Source: Parerythrobacter lacustris
Lineage (GTDB): Bacteria > Pseudomonadota > Alphaproteobacteria > Sphingomonadales > Sphingomonadaceae
DNA length: 64,000 bases
NCBI RefSeq assembly: GCF_024626475.1
Contig: NZ_JANKHH010000007.1
Location: forward strand, 186,001 to 250,000
Direction of reading: 5' to 3'
The notes under the pieces were generated by a model. It had not been told where the DNA came from, ran no database searches, and saw only the letters and a program-made list of their open reading frames with translations. Positions 27,409 to 38,927 of this stretch are shown in pieces. The first letter of the stretch is position 1; each line of letters opens with the position of its first letter. The position numbers were made by a program, and so were the translations under genes.

Positions 27409-27436
27409 CTTGTGTTGCCAATTGGCAACACTATAT
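27409..27436 (+). promoter_or_regulatory. RpoH-type heat-shock promoter of clpB
   Basis: CTTG (27409-27412) is followed after 17-18 bases by ACTATATTC (CTATAT at 27431-27436), close to the alphaproteobacterial sigma-32 consensus CTTG-N17-CYTATNT. The spacer holds a perfect 16-bp palindrome, GTTGCCAATTGGCAAC. The clpB ATG is about 31 bases downstream. Confidence 0.6.
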
Positions 27437-27466
27437 TCTGGCGGCAATCCAGTTGGGGGTACCCGA

Positions 27467-30046
<2,580 letters not shown>

Positions 30047-30062
30047 CCGCCCGCCATTTGAT

Positions 30063-30100
30063 CGCGCCGCCCGTTTTCTCCGACAGGCGGCGCGTCATTT
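30063..30100 (+). terminator. Probable terminator after clpB
   Basis: Perfect 9-bp stem CGCGCCGCC / GGCGGCGCG with a 14-base loop, followed by GTCATTTTG; the T-run is short. Confidence 0.5.
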
Positions 30101-30374
30101 TGTTTCAATTGAAACCGGCACCAAGGCAAGATTCGAACAACCGCATTCGGGTCATCGCAAAAGCTGTGGGATTTGAGCAACAAGTCCCCCGTTCATTTGC
30201 CATAAATCCGTCAAACCACTTTGACACGCCATCCGCGCTTTTGCACAACCGGTCCACCTTAGGGACTGGGGCCCCTTTGCAAGCGAATCATGCATCTGCC
30301 GGCAGGGGACTTTAGCCGGAAATGCAGCCTTCGGGGTTCGCTCCCAGTCTTTAGTTGTCGCGACTGGAGAAATT
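30101..30374. other. Leader region before the first TonB-dependent receptor
   Basis: A gene-free stretch with lower G+C than its surroundings. It holds an inverted repeat GTCAAA-CCAC-TTTGAC (30210-30225) that overlaps a TTGACA (30221-30226) resembling a -35 box; no good -10 box was found at the right distance. The ribosome-binding GGAG is at about 30365. No RNA gene is visible. Confidence 0.4.
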
Positions 30375-33300
30375 ATGAAAAAGTTTGAAGCACGCGCGCT
30401 CAAGGGCCTGGCCTACTCGGCATCCGCCCTGGCGATGGTTGTCGCCGCACCGGCCTTTGCGCAGGACGCGGAAGTCGACTGTGACAACCTCGACGCCGAC
30501 CTGCCGATCCCGGCCGAATGTCAGGAAACCATCGTCGGTGCCGACGGACAAGTCGACGGTGAAGCGGGGATCGTCGTCACCGGATCGCGCATTCAGCGCA
30601 ACAGCACTTACAATTCGATCTCTCCGCTTCAGATCCTTGAAACCCAGAGCCTGCAGGACACCGGCCAATTCGACGCTGCGGCTATCCTTCAGCAGTCCGA
30701 ATCAGCTGCCGGTCAGCAGATCGACGCGACCTTCCAGGGCTTCGTGCTGAACAACGGCCCGGGTTCGCAGACGCTTGACCTTCGCGGCCTCGGTGCGGAC
30801 CGCACCCTGCTGCTGGTCAATGGTCGCCGCCTTGCGCCCGCCGGCGTCGAGGGCGCACCGACCAATCCGTCGATCAACCTGATCCCGTCCTCGCTCGTGG
30901 CTCGCTACGACCTGCTGCTCGATGGCGCCTCATCGGTTTACGGTTCTGACGCGGTTGCGGGCGTGGGCAACATCGTGTTGCGCCGGGATATCGACGGTGT
31001 CGAGCTTTTCGCCTCCGGCAACTACAACGAGCAGGGCGGCGGTGACGACTGGCAGGTGTCCGGCGCATGGGGCAAGACCGGCTCGAACTTCAACTTCGGC
31101 ATCGGTGCGGAATTCGCCCGCCGCGACGAGGTGAAGTATCGCGACCGCGCGTTCCTCGCCGGCTGTAACACACCGTACGAAATCGATCAGGACGGCAATG
31201 TCCTGACGACCGACCTGCGTTCCGATGCGAACACGCGGCGACTTTCGAACGGCGCGATTCGCGAACCGCTTTACGGCTGCACCATCGATGCCGCGACCGC
31301 GCGCATCATACCGCAGGGCGGTCTGTTCTTTAGCAGTATCTATTACGACGAGCGAACCTTCGCCTCCACGGGGCAAGCAGGCAACTCGTTCATCCCGAAC
31401 TTCACCGACTCGCTCGACGCTTTCGGTCGTCCGGTCGATCGCAACGGGGACGGTCTGCTTGATGTCGACTTCGGTCAGGTAACCCGCAACGGTACCGATC
31501 TCGATCCGTCGTTGATCAGCGGCCAGGATCTTTACAATGTCATGGCCTATGGCGAATACACGTTCGATGGCGACATGGCGATCACGCCGTTCTTCGAAGC
31601 GAATTATTCGCGCGCCGAGAGCTCGGCTCGCGGACGCCAGGGCCAGCTGTTCCCGATCATCCCGGCAGCAAACCCGTTCAACCCATGTAACATCAGCAGC
31701 TTCAACGGTACCCGGATCAACCCGAGCGCAGTCGATTGCGGTCTTGCACAGAACCAGTTTGACGGACTGACGGGGACGGTCAATGCGCGTCCGCTCGGCT
31801 TGAGCCGAGCGGTTCAGGTGGTGGTCGGTGTTGAAGGAGACCGAAGCACGGTGGAAACCGTGCAGGAACAGTATCGCGGTGTCTTCGGCCTGAAGGGCAA
31901 CCTGCCGTTCATCGACTTCGGTGCGGGCGACGACTGGACGTTCGAACTGTCGGGGAGCTACTCGCGGTCGGAGGGCAAGTCATCGCGCCTCGGTATCCGT
32001 GAAGACCGTCTGGCATTCGCGCTGGGTATCGACCCGTCGGTTGCGGGTCTGACCCGCGTGGCCAATCCGGTTACGCTGCAGGCAACCCCCGGAGTGGCAG
32101 CGGGGACGCCTTGTAACCTCGCAGGTATCCGGACGCCCGGTAGTGTTTCCTCGTCGGTGACCGATGGTTGTGTGCCGGTGAACCTGTTCGCGCCGAGCCT
32201 CTATCGGACTGCAGTCGGTGACTTCGCGACGCAGGCGGAACGCGATTACCTGTTCGACAGCCGGGACTTCGACACGACCTATGAACAAACGGTCATCTCC
32301 GCATTCGTCCAGGGCTCGTTGTTCGAGCTCGCTGGCGGCACCGCAAAGGGTGTGATTGGCGTCGAGTATCGCGACGATACGCTCAACTCGATGCCGGACG
32401 ATATCGCCGCAAACGGTCTGTTCTGGGGCTTCTTCTCCGACTCCGGCGGCTTCGGCAGCAAGGATATCTACGAGGCCTTCGCCGAGGTCGACCTCCCGCT
32501 GATGTCGGGCAAGACCCTCGTCGAAGATCTCCGGCTCAACCTTTCGGGTCGTATCACCGAAGACGAGTTCTACGGCACCAACGAGACCTATTCGATCAAG
32601 TTCGGCTGGCGCCCGTTCGAGCAACTGCTGATCAAAGCGTCCTACGGCACCTCGTTCCGCTCGCCGAACCTGCGCGAACTGTTCCTCGCCGGTCAATCGG
32701 GTTTCGCGACGATTTTCGACCCATGCGCGGTCCCGACAGCGGCCTACGCACCACTGGCCGGGGGCTACAATGCCTCACTCGACAACCGTGATGCGCTGGT
32801 CCTGGCTAACTGTATCCGCGAAGGTCGCGACCCGACCGTCGTGGGTACCGATGGGGCGACGACGGCCCAGAACGCCAGCGTCGAGGTGACTTCGGGCGGC
32901 AGCCTGGCTCTCGATCCGGAAACGTCGACCTCGTTCACCACCGGGTTTGCGTTTGCCGAAAATCTGGGGCCGATCGATTTCTCGTTCAACTTCAACTACT
33001 ACAAAATCAACCTCAAAGGTGCGATCGCCGAACCGACCGGGGGGTTCATTGTCAACCAGTGCTTCACGCGCGACGATGGCGTTCGGTCGAACTTCTGCGA
33101 CTTCGTTGAATATGCGCCCGATGGGCGCCAGCTGATCAGCGATGTGTTCGCCGGTTTCGTCAACATCAACTCCGAAAAGGTGGAGGGGATCGATCTCAAC
33201 GCCGACTTCCGAACCGATGTTGCAGCATTCGGCAAGGATGTTCGGCTGGGGCTCAATCTGCGCGCCAACCACCTGATTACCCGCGACACCGTTTTCCTCG

Positions 33301-33863
33301 ATGACCAGGGCGTGCCCTCGATCACCGAGCAGGCGGGTGAGTTCGGCTTCCCGTACTGGACGGGTCGCGCGACCTTTACTGCGGCGGTGGATAACGTGAC
33401 CTTCTCGTGGCAGACCCGGATGATCGGGCGCACCGAGCAGGACCCGGAAGGTATCGATCCGCTGGCCGACGCGTTCGGTTACGGCCCCGACGGCCTCCCG
33501 GTTCTGCCCAATGCGGCAGGCAATCCGACCCAGTTCGGCGACACCTGTCTTGGTAATGGTGCCCGCTTTACGTCGGGTCCCAACCGCGGTCAGGTGATCC
33601 CGCAGGGTCAGCCCGGTTTCGTCGCCGGTGACGGGGTGTTCTGCCGCGATGTCGGCTTTGCTAATGCATACTTCATCAGCACCGCATCGGTCCGGGTCGA
33701 TTTCGACAAGTTCGACATCCGCCTCGGTGTGACGAACCTCTTCGACCGTAACCCGCCGCGGATCGACACCAGCGAAGTGTTCGGGATCAACAACATTCCG
33801 ATCGGCAACGGCTACGACCTCAACGGGCGCGAGTTCTTCGGCACGGTTTCGGTCAAGTTCTAA
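30375..33863 (+). CDS. TonB-dependent outer-membrane receptor
   Basis: A 1162-residue receptor. It has a signal peptide (residues 1-29, AFA-QD), a short Cys-containing spacer (DCDNLDADLPIPAEC), a TonB-box-like IVVTGSRI, and a plug domain with LDLRGLGADRTLLLVNGRR and DGASSVYGSDAVAGVGNIVL. A large beta-barrel ends in the outer-membrane-sorting C-terminus VSVKF. Size and motifs place it with the large sphingomonad/Caulobacter-type receptors that import peptides, glycans or other bulky substrates; the substrate is unknown. A hairpin terminator follows. Confidence 0.95.
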   Translation: MKKFEARALKGLAYSASALAMVVAAPAFAQDAEVDCDNLDADLPIPAECQETIVGADGQVDGEAGIVVTGSRIQRNSTYNSISPLQILETQSLQDTGQFDAAAILQQSESAAGQQIDATFQGFVLNNGPGSQTLDLRGLGADRTLLLVNGRRLAPAGVEGAPTNPSINLIPSSLVARYDLLLDGASSVYGSDAVAGVGNIVLRRDIDGVELFASGNYNEQGGGDDWQVSGAWGKTGSNFNFGIGAEFARRDEVKYRDRAFLAGCNTPYEIDQDGNVLTTDLRSDANTRRLSNGAIREPLYGCTIDAATARIIPQGGLFFSSIYYDERTFASTGQAGNSFIPNFTDSLDAFGRPVDRNGDGLLDVDFGQVTRNGTDLDPSLISGQDLYNVMAYGEYTFDGDMAITPFFEANYSRAESSARGRQGQLFPIIPAANPFNPCNISSFNGTRINPSAVDCGLAQNQFDGLTGTVNARPLGLSRAVQVVVGVEGDRSTVETVQEQYRGVFGLKGNLPFIDFGAGDDWTFELSGSYSRSEGKSSRLGIREDRLAFALGIDPSVAGLTRVANPVTLQATPGVAAGTPCNLAGIRTPGSVSSSVTDGCVPVNLFAPSLYRTAVGDFATQAERDYLFDSRDFDTTYEQTVISAFVQGSLFELAGGTAKGVIGVEYRDDTLNSMPDDIAANGLFWGFFSDSGGFGSKDIYEAFAEVDLPLMSGKTLVEDLRLNLSGRITEDEFYGTNETYSIKFGWRPFEQLLIKASYGTSFRSPNLRELFLAGQSGFATIFDPCAVPTAAYAPLAGGYNASLDNRDALVLANCIREGRDPTVVGTDGATTAQNASVEVTSGGSLALDPETSTSFTTGFAFAENLGPIDFSFNFNYYKINLKGAIAEPTGGFIVNQCFTRDDGVRSNFCDFVEYAPDGRQLISDVFAGFVNINSEKVEGIDLNADFRTDVAAFGKDVRLGLNLRANHLITRDTVFLDDQGVPSITEQAGEFGFPYWTGRATFTAAVDNVTFSWQTRMIGRTEQDPEGIDPLADAFGYGPDGLPVLPNAAGNPTQFGDTCLGNGARFTSGPNRGQVIPQGQPGFVAGDGVFCRDVGFANAYFISTASVRVDFDKFDIRLGVTNLFDRNPPRIDTSEVFGINNIPIGNGYDLNGREFFGTVSVKF

Positions 33864-33888
33864 GCCTGACCTGATGGTCTGAAAGCAG

Positions 33889-33919
33889 GCGGCCCCGGAC
33901 TTCGGTCCGGGGCCGCTTT
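33889..33919 (+). terminator. UUCG-loop hairpin terminator after the first receptor
   Basis: Perfect 12-bp stem (33889-33900 with 33905-33916) closed by a TTCG tetraloop, followed by only TTT. Very stable. Confidence 0.7.
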
Positions 33920-34042
33920 GCGTTCGGGGATCTGCCACGAGATTGTAGGCCTCTGATAATTGCCAGCCGGGCCAGACGGCTACGCGCTTGAGAGGCCAGC
34001 AGCGCAGCCTGCGACACACCCCTGCGCGAAATCGCGCGGATG

Positions 34043-34585
34043 CTACTGAATGCGCTTGCCCTTGACCCCCGTCTGGCCATCGACCCGGATGAAATAACTA
34101 CCCAGCGCAGCCTTCTTGAACACCACCGGCGTGCCAGAATCCAGCCGCCGAAGGACGCGCGGCGGGGCATCGTCGATCTGCCAGATGCTGCCTTCCTCGA
34201 TCTCGAACACGATCGTGTCGCGGCGGATGGAAACCACCCGCTTTACGGTCGATTCGAGCATCGCCATATCGCCTTCGTCGTCGCCCCCGAAAATTCCCAG
34301 GTCGGGGATGGTGAAGCCGAACAGGCGGCGGCGCGTTTTCTGAACATCCTCGCGGTCGACCAGTCGCACCTCGCCCTCTTCCGAGGCCGTCACCACGCGC
34401 CCGACCGCCTGATCGTAGCACGCCAGCCGGTCCGCATCGGCTTCGATCGCCTGGCATTGCTTGAGGTTTTCCAGATAATTGACGGCAGGCGGAGCGGCAG
34501 CATCGTCCTGTCCGATAGCGGGTGCCATGAAAGCAATGCCTGCAACTGTCGCCGCCGCGACTAGAACGGGTCTCCGAATGCGCAC
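34043..34585 (-). CDS. Periplasmic protein with RLxCYD motif, unknown function
   Basis: A 180-residue protein with a signal peptide (residues 1-26, ending AIGQ). It then has LKQCQAIEADADRLACYDQAVG, cut here to its two Cys, a motif common in uncharacterised alphaproteobacterial periplasmic proteins. The C-terminal half (ESTVKRVVSIRRDTIVFEIE, GTPVVFKKAALGSYFIRVDG) is probably beta-rich. GTG 34585 was selected because GAGGAG lies seven bases upstream; an ATG ten codons earlier has no ribosome-binding site. It sits antiparallel between two TonB-dependent receptors, divergent from the second. Confidence 0.75.
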   Translation of the reverse strand: MRIRRPVLVAAATVAGIAFMAPAIGQDDAAAPPAVNYLENLKQCQAIEADADRLACYDQAVGRVVTASEEGEVRLVDREDVQKTRRRLFGFTIPDLGIFGGDDEGDMAMLESTVKRVVSIRRDTIVFEIEEGSIWQIDDAPPRVLRRLDSGTPVVFKKAALGSYFIRVDGQTGVKGKRIQ

Positions 34586-34817
34586 AATGTCACTCCTCGC
34601 CAATGCCGGTTTCACGGCCGCCTAGCTGACAGATCGCGCGCGTTCCGCCAACTGTAACAGGAAAGACACACACTCGCGTTTCCCTGCCATGAACGGCGCT
34701 GGAAGATTGCGAAAGTGGCGGGCTTTGGCCTAGACCGCGCACATTCGGGCTTCGCGCCTGAACTTCGTACCTATCACTATGCGCGCCACGGTGGCGTGCA
34801 TGAACAAGGGGATTGGA

Positions 34818-37748
34818 ATGTCCAACCGTTTTACCAAGGCTTCGCTGCTGGCCGGGACCGTCATGGCAGGCGCCATGGTTTCCCAGCCGGTCTATGCGCA
34901 GGATGACGCCGGCGCGTCGGAAGATGACTTCATCGTCGTCACCGGCTCGCGTATCGCTCGCAGAGTCAATGTCGAAACCGCCGCACCGATCGCAGTCGTC
35001 GATAGCGAGGAATTCGAACTTTCGGGTACCGTCAACGTCGAGAACGTGATCAACACGCTCCCGCAGGTTGTTCCGGGCTTCACCTCGAACTCGAACAACC
35101 CCGGCACCGGCACTGCCACGCTGAACCTGCGCGGCCTCGGTGCGACCCGCACCATGGTGCTGGTCAACGGCCGCCGCTGGATGTTCTACGATACCGGCCA
35201 GATCGTCGACCTCAACACCATCCCCTCGTTCCTGCTCGACAGCGTCGACGTGGTGACCGGCGGCGCTTCGGCGGTTTACGGTTCGGACGCGCTTTCGGGC
35301 GTCGTCAACTTCCGTCTCAAGAGCGTTCAGGGCGTCGAACTCGGCGCTCAGTATTCGATCACCGAACGCGGTGACGGCGATCGCTACGGGATGCACGGCG
35401 CTATCGGCACCGAATTCGACGATGGTCGCGGCAGCGTCACGGTCTATGCCGAGTATTACAACCGCTCGTCGGTCTTCCAGTCGGATCGCGGTTTCTCGCG
35501 CGAAGCGCTGGGCGATGGTGCAACCAGCCTCATTCCGCTGGGTTCATCGACGACTCCTGACGGCCGCTTCAACGTCGCCACCAACTTTACGGTTGCTAAC
35601 GGCACCGGGCCTGGGACGACGCTTCCGGCAGGCGCGGGCCTGTTGATCGACAACGGTCTCTTCCTGACCCCGGGTGTGCTCTCAAATGGCACGGGCCTGT
35701 CGTACAACTACGCTCCGGCTAACTATCTGCAGATCCCGCAAGAGCGCTACCTGCTCGGCGGTTTCGCGGATTACGAGTTCCAGGACGGCCACACTTTCTA
35801 CACCGAAGTGTCGTTCGTGAACAACCGCGTGGCGCAGGAACTGGCGGCAACTCCGGTTACCGGCTCGTTCAACTTCAACCTGGCCACCATTCAGCCGTTC
35901 CTTTCGGCTGCCGCGTTCCAGGAACTGGTGACCTACGACCAGCGCGAAACGGCTGCCAACGCCGCACGTATCGCAAACGGCCTGACTCCGCTCTACTCTG
36001 GTGCTGCGGCTGCAGCCCTCCAGCCGGGCGTGATCAATGCGTTCTTCCAGCGGCGTGTGACCGAAACCGGTTCGCGCAACACGCTCGACGAGCGTAACGC
36101 GTTCCGCGTTCTCGGCGGCGTGCGTGGCGAGATCACCGACTGGCTGAACTACGATGCATATTACATGTATGCACGTACGCGTAATGCCAACGTTCAGGCG
36201 GGCAACATCTCGCGTTCGGCGTTCCAGCGCGGTCTCGATGGTTCGGGCCCGGCGATCAACGTCTTCGGTCCCAACACGCTGACTCCGGCGATGGTCGAGC
36301 AGATCTCGATCCTTGCGCAGAATGGCGATATCTCGACGCTCGAAGTGGCCAACGCTTCGGTTTCGGGCTTCCTCGGCAATCTCGGCTGGGGCGGTGGCGA
36401 CATCGGTTTCGCGATCGGTGCCGAATACCGCAAGCAGGGTTCGGAGTTCATTCCCGACACCGCGCTCTCGTCGGGCGACGTGATCGGCTTCAACGCCGGT
36501 CAGGCCACCGCAGGTGCGTATAATGCGAAGGAAGTGTTCGCCGAGCTCAACATCCCGATCCTCGGGCCCGATTCGGGTATCGAGCGTCTGGAGCTGACTG
36601 GTGCGGCCCGTTACTCCGACTACTCGCTCGACGCGGTTGGCGGTGTGTGGACCTATGCCGGCGGCATCGAGTTCGCTCCGATCCCCGACATCACCCTGCG
36701 CGGCCAGTATCAGCGTGCAATTCGCGCGCCCAACGTGGCCACGCTGTTCGGTGGACAGTCGATCGGCTTCCCGCCTGCTCAGGACCCGTGCGGTACTGCT
36801 GGCGTGACCCCGACTTCGGCAATCGGCCAGTTCTGTATCTCCAACGGGGTACCGGCAGGTGCGGTCGGATCGGGCCTCGCGCTCCAGCTCGGCAACTCGC
36901 AGATCCCGGCGCTGTTCGGCGGTAACCCGAACCTGTCTGAGGAAACTTCGGACTCCTGGACGGTCGGTGTCGTGCTCGAGCCGAGCTTCATCCCGGGTCT
37001 GACGGTCACTGCCGATTGGTTCGACATCGTGATCGACGATGCGATTTCCGCGCTGGGCGGCGGTCTGCAGAACGCCCTGAACGTCTGCTTCCAGCAGGTT
37101 CAGGACGCCAATGCCGGCATCTGCTCGCCGTTCTTCCCGAACGGTGCGGGTTCGACCGTGCGTAACGGTTCGGGCAGCATCACGGTCGACAATCCGCCGC
37201 TGATCTCGAACGCCAACATCGCCGAGCTCGGCGTTGCGGGTCTCGACGTTCAGATGAACTACTCGACCACGATCCCGTTCTCGCTGCTGACCGATACGGG
37301 CGAGCAGGACTTCAACGTGTCGTTCCTCGGGACCTACACGCATGATTCCTACTTCATCCCGATCGTCGGTCTGCCTGATGTGAACGAGTGCGAAGGCCGC
37401 TTCGGCCTGACCTGTGGCGAGCCGACCCCGAAGTGGAAGTGGACCAGCCGCTTCACCTTCATCGACGGCCCGCTGACCACCTCGGTGCGCTGGCGCCATG
37501 TGAGCGGGGTTGACGACGACGACGATGCGACCGACTTCATTGTCGAGCGTCTCCCGGCGGCCGACTATCTCGACCTCACCTTCTCGTTCGAAGCGAACGA
37601 GCACCTGACGCTTTCGATGGGTGTCAGCAACATCTTCGACAAGGCACCGCCGGTGATCGGTTCGAACCAGGAACAGGCCAACACCTATCCTGGCACGTAC
37701 GACGTGATCGGTCGCGACTTCTTCGCTTCGGCTCGCGTCAAGTTCTAA
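34818..37748 (+). CDS. TonB-dependent outer-membrane receptor
   Basis: A 976-residue receptor. It has a signal peptide (residues 1-27, VYA-QDD), the TonB-box-like segment FIVVTGSRIARR, and a plug with LNLRGLGATRTMVLVNGRRW and TGGASAVYGSDALSGVVNF. The barrel ends in SARVKF. It shares the same architecture as the receptor at 30375 but is shorter and clearly diverged. ATG 34818 follows GGGGATTGGA; an upstream ATG at 34800 is possible. Substrate unknown. A strong terminator follows at 37780. Confidence 0.95.
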   Translation: MSNRFTKASLLAGTVMAGAMVSQPVYAQDDAGASEDDFIVVTGSRIARRVNVETAAPIAVVDSEEFELSGTVNVENVINTLPQVVPGFTSNSNNPGTGTATLNLRGLGATRTMVLVNGRRWMFYDTGQIVDLNTIPSFLLDSVDVVTGGASAVYGSDALSGVVNFRLKSVQGVELGAQYSITERGDGDRYGMHGAIGTEFDDGRGSVTVYAEYYNRSSVFQSDRGFSREALGDGATSLIPLGSSTTPDGRFNVATNFTVANGTGPGTTLPAGAGLLIDNGLFLTPGVLSNGTGLSYNYAPANYLQIPQERYLLGGFADYEFQDGHTFYTEVSFVNNRVAQELAATPVTGSFNFNLATIQPFLSAAAFQELVTYDQRETAANAARIANGLTPLYSGAAAAALQPGVINAFFQRRVTETGSRNTLDERNAFRVLGGVRGEITDWLNYDAYYMYARTRNANVQAGNISRSAFQRGLDGSGPAINVFGPNTLTPAMVEQISILAQNGDISTLEVANASVSGFLGNLGWGGGDIGFAIGAEYRKQGSEFIPDTALSSGDVIGFNAGQATAGAYNAKEVFAELNIPILGPDSGIERLELTGAARYSDYSLDAVGGVWTYAGGIEFAPIPDITLRGQYQRAIRAPNVATLFGGQSIGFPPAQDPCGTAGVTPTSAIGQFCISNGVPAGAVGSGLALQLGNSQIPALFGGNPNLSEETSDSWTVGVVLEPSFIPGLTVTADWFDIVIDDAISALGGGLQNALNVCFQQVQDANAGICSPFFPNGAGSTVRNGSGSITVDNPPLISNANIAELGVAGLDVQMNYSTTIPFSLLTDTGEQDFNVSFLGTYTHDSYFIPIVGLPDVNECEGRFGLTCGEPTPKWKWTSRFTFIDGPLTTSVRWRHVSGVDDDDDATDFIVERLPAADYLDLTFSFEANEHLTLSMGVSNIFDKAPPVIGSNQEQANTYPGTYDVIGRDFFASARVKF

Positions 37749-37779
37749 GACGCTCCGTTACGAAGCAACGCAAAGAAAG

Positions 37780-37810
37780 GGGCGGCGGACTTCGGTCTGC
37801 CGCCCTTTTT
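37780..37810 (+). terminator. Rho-independent terminator after the second receptor
   Basis: 11-bp stem GGGCGGCGGAC / GTCTGCCGCCC (one G-T pair), TTCG loop, then TTTTT. Confidence 0.9.
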
Positions 37811-37838
37811 CTGTGGCCATTGGGTCCATCTCAAACTC

Positions 37839-37909
37839 TGTCATCCCCGCGAACGCGGGGATCCAAAGTGCAACCAGTTTCATGGATTCCCGCCTTCGCG
37901 GGAATGACA
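37839..37909. repeat. Dispersed double-hairpin repeat
   Basis: Left hairpin CCCCGCGAACGCGGGG, right hairpin ATTCCCGCCTTCGCGGGAAT, outer ends TGTCATCC and GAATGACA inverted to each other. The right arm is nearly identical to that at 14188-14213. It lies between convergent genes. Confidence 0.85.
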
Positions 37910-38021
37910 GAAGTGCGAGAGTGCGAAGGGACGAGGCGCTCTGCCCGCAAGCGATGCAACCGGGTTGTCAATTCCGTGAAGTGGCGGCCCAACCGGCTCA
38001 ACAGCGTACTGAACGGTCTTA

Positions 38022-38927
38022 CTAGCGGTGCCTGATCAGCCGGAAATCGGCAAAGGGTGCCGGGTATGCGCGGTCGTGGAGCGGTGATCGCTCGATCTCT
38101 TGCAGACCAGCCAATTCGAGCGCCGCGGCGAATTTCGCCTCGTCGGCGGTTTGCCGGCAAGCCGCCTCGAGCGAAGCGATGCGCGCCAATTCGTTGCCCG
38201 CCTTGGCAGTGATGGATTCGATCAGCTTGATCACATTCCCGGGCGCGTCGCGCTGGCCGAGCACCAGCGATTGCCGGATCGCCTCGGCAATCTCCCATGC
38301 CGCCGATTGCGGGCCGAACCGCTTGGCGCCCTCCACCGGGGCCTGCGTGATCGCCGGAGGGATCGTCCTCGTCCCGAGACCCGGCATCGAGAGGCTGCGC
38401 CTGGCGATAGCGGGTAGATCGCAATCCTCGAGAACCCACCGGATCTGCTCCTGCCGGTCGAGGTTGTAGGCCAGAATAGGCCCATCCTGACGATGGGTGA
38501 TCAGGCCGACGATGCCGTCCTTGCGCAGCACCCGTGCGACTTCCCTGGCCGATTTCGGCAGGTCGCTGTATTCGAACCCGAACTGGCTGACGACAGCAGT
38601 GAAGCGCCCGTCGGGCAAGGGCAGCCGTTCCATGGCGACGCCCGAACGTATCTTCGTCCCGCGCGGCGCAGCGGGCAAACGGTCGGCCAGATCGACCCCG
38701 AGGAGCGAGAGATCGCTCCGGAAACCCCCCAACCAGCGCAACACCAGGCCATCACCGGTGGCGAGATCGAGCACCCGCGCGTTCTTCGGCAGTTTGCGAG
38801 CAAAACCGGCCCATGCCTCGCGCTGGGCCGTATCGATGCCCTGCCACGCCTTGGGCAGACACCCACTGCCCGACTGCTGGTTCTGCGCCCAGAAATCGCT
38901 CCATGCGCTGCGGTGGTCGACACTCAT
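38022..38927 (-). CDS. Class I SAM-dependent methyltransferase
   Basis: A 301-residue protein. SAM-binding motif I is VLDLATGDGLV (residues ~52-62), followed by LLGVDLADRLP, the post-I acidic loop and the motif SDLPKSAREVARVLRKDG typical of the Methyltransf_11 group. The C-terminal ~130 residues are helical and have no motif I know. ATG 38927 overlaps the stop of the TPR-oxygenase gene (ATGA), so the two are translationally coupled. The substrate is unknown; a small molecule or peptide modified by the neighbouring oxygenases is a reasonable guess. Confidence 0.82.
   Translation of the reverse strand: MSVDHRSAWSDFWAQNQQSGSGCLPKAWQGIDTAQREAWAGFARKLPKNARVLDLATGDGLVLRWLGGFRSDLSLLGVDLADRLPAAPRGTKIRSGVAMERLPLPDGRFTAVVSQFGFEYSDLPKSAREVARVLRKDGIVGLITHRQDGPILAYNLDRQEQIRWVLEDCDLPAIARRSLSMPGLGTRTIPPAITQAPVEGAKRFGPQSAAWEIAEAIRQSLVLGQRDAPGNVIKLIESITAKAGNELARIASLEAACRQTADEAKFAAALELAGLQEIERSPLHDRAYPAPFADFRLIRHR

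Noticed and set aside
30047-30374. tRNA or small RNA gene in the largest gene-free stretches (30047-30374, 37749-38021, 34586-34817)
   Set aside because: No cloverleaf, TTCGAATC-type T-loop or other RNA signature could be recognised; only terminators, a repeat and a weak dyad are visible.
35682-37604. 640-residue frame antisense to the second TonB-dependent receptor, and similar long antisense frames over valS, argS, the FKBP/DUF4153 region and the M16 gene
   Set aside because: High G+C and strong third-position bias produce long open antisense frames. Their translations are Arg/His/Asp/Val-rich with no domain, signal or coherent motif.
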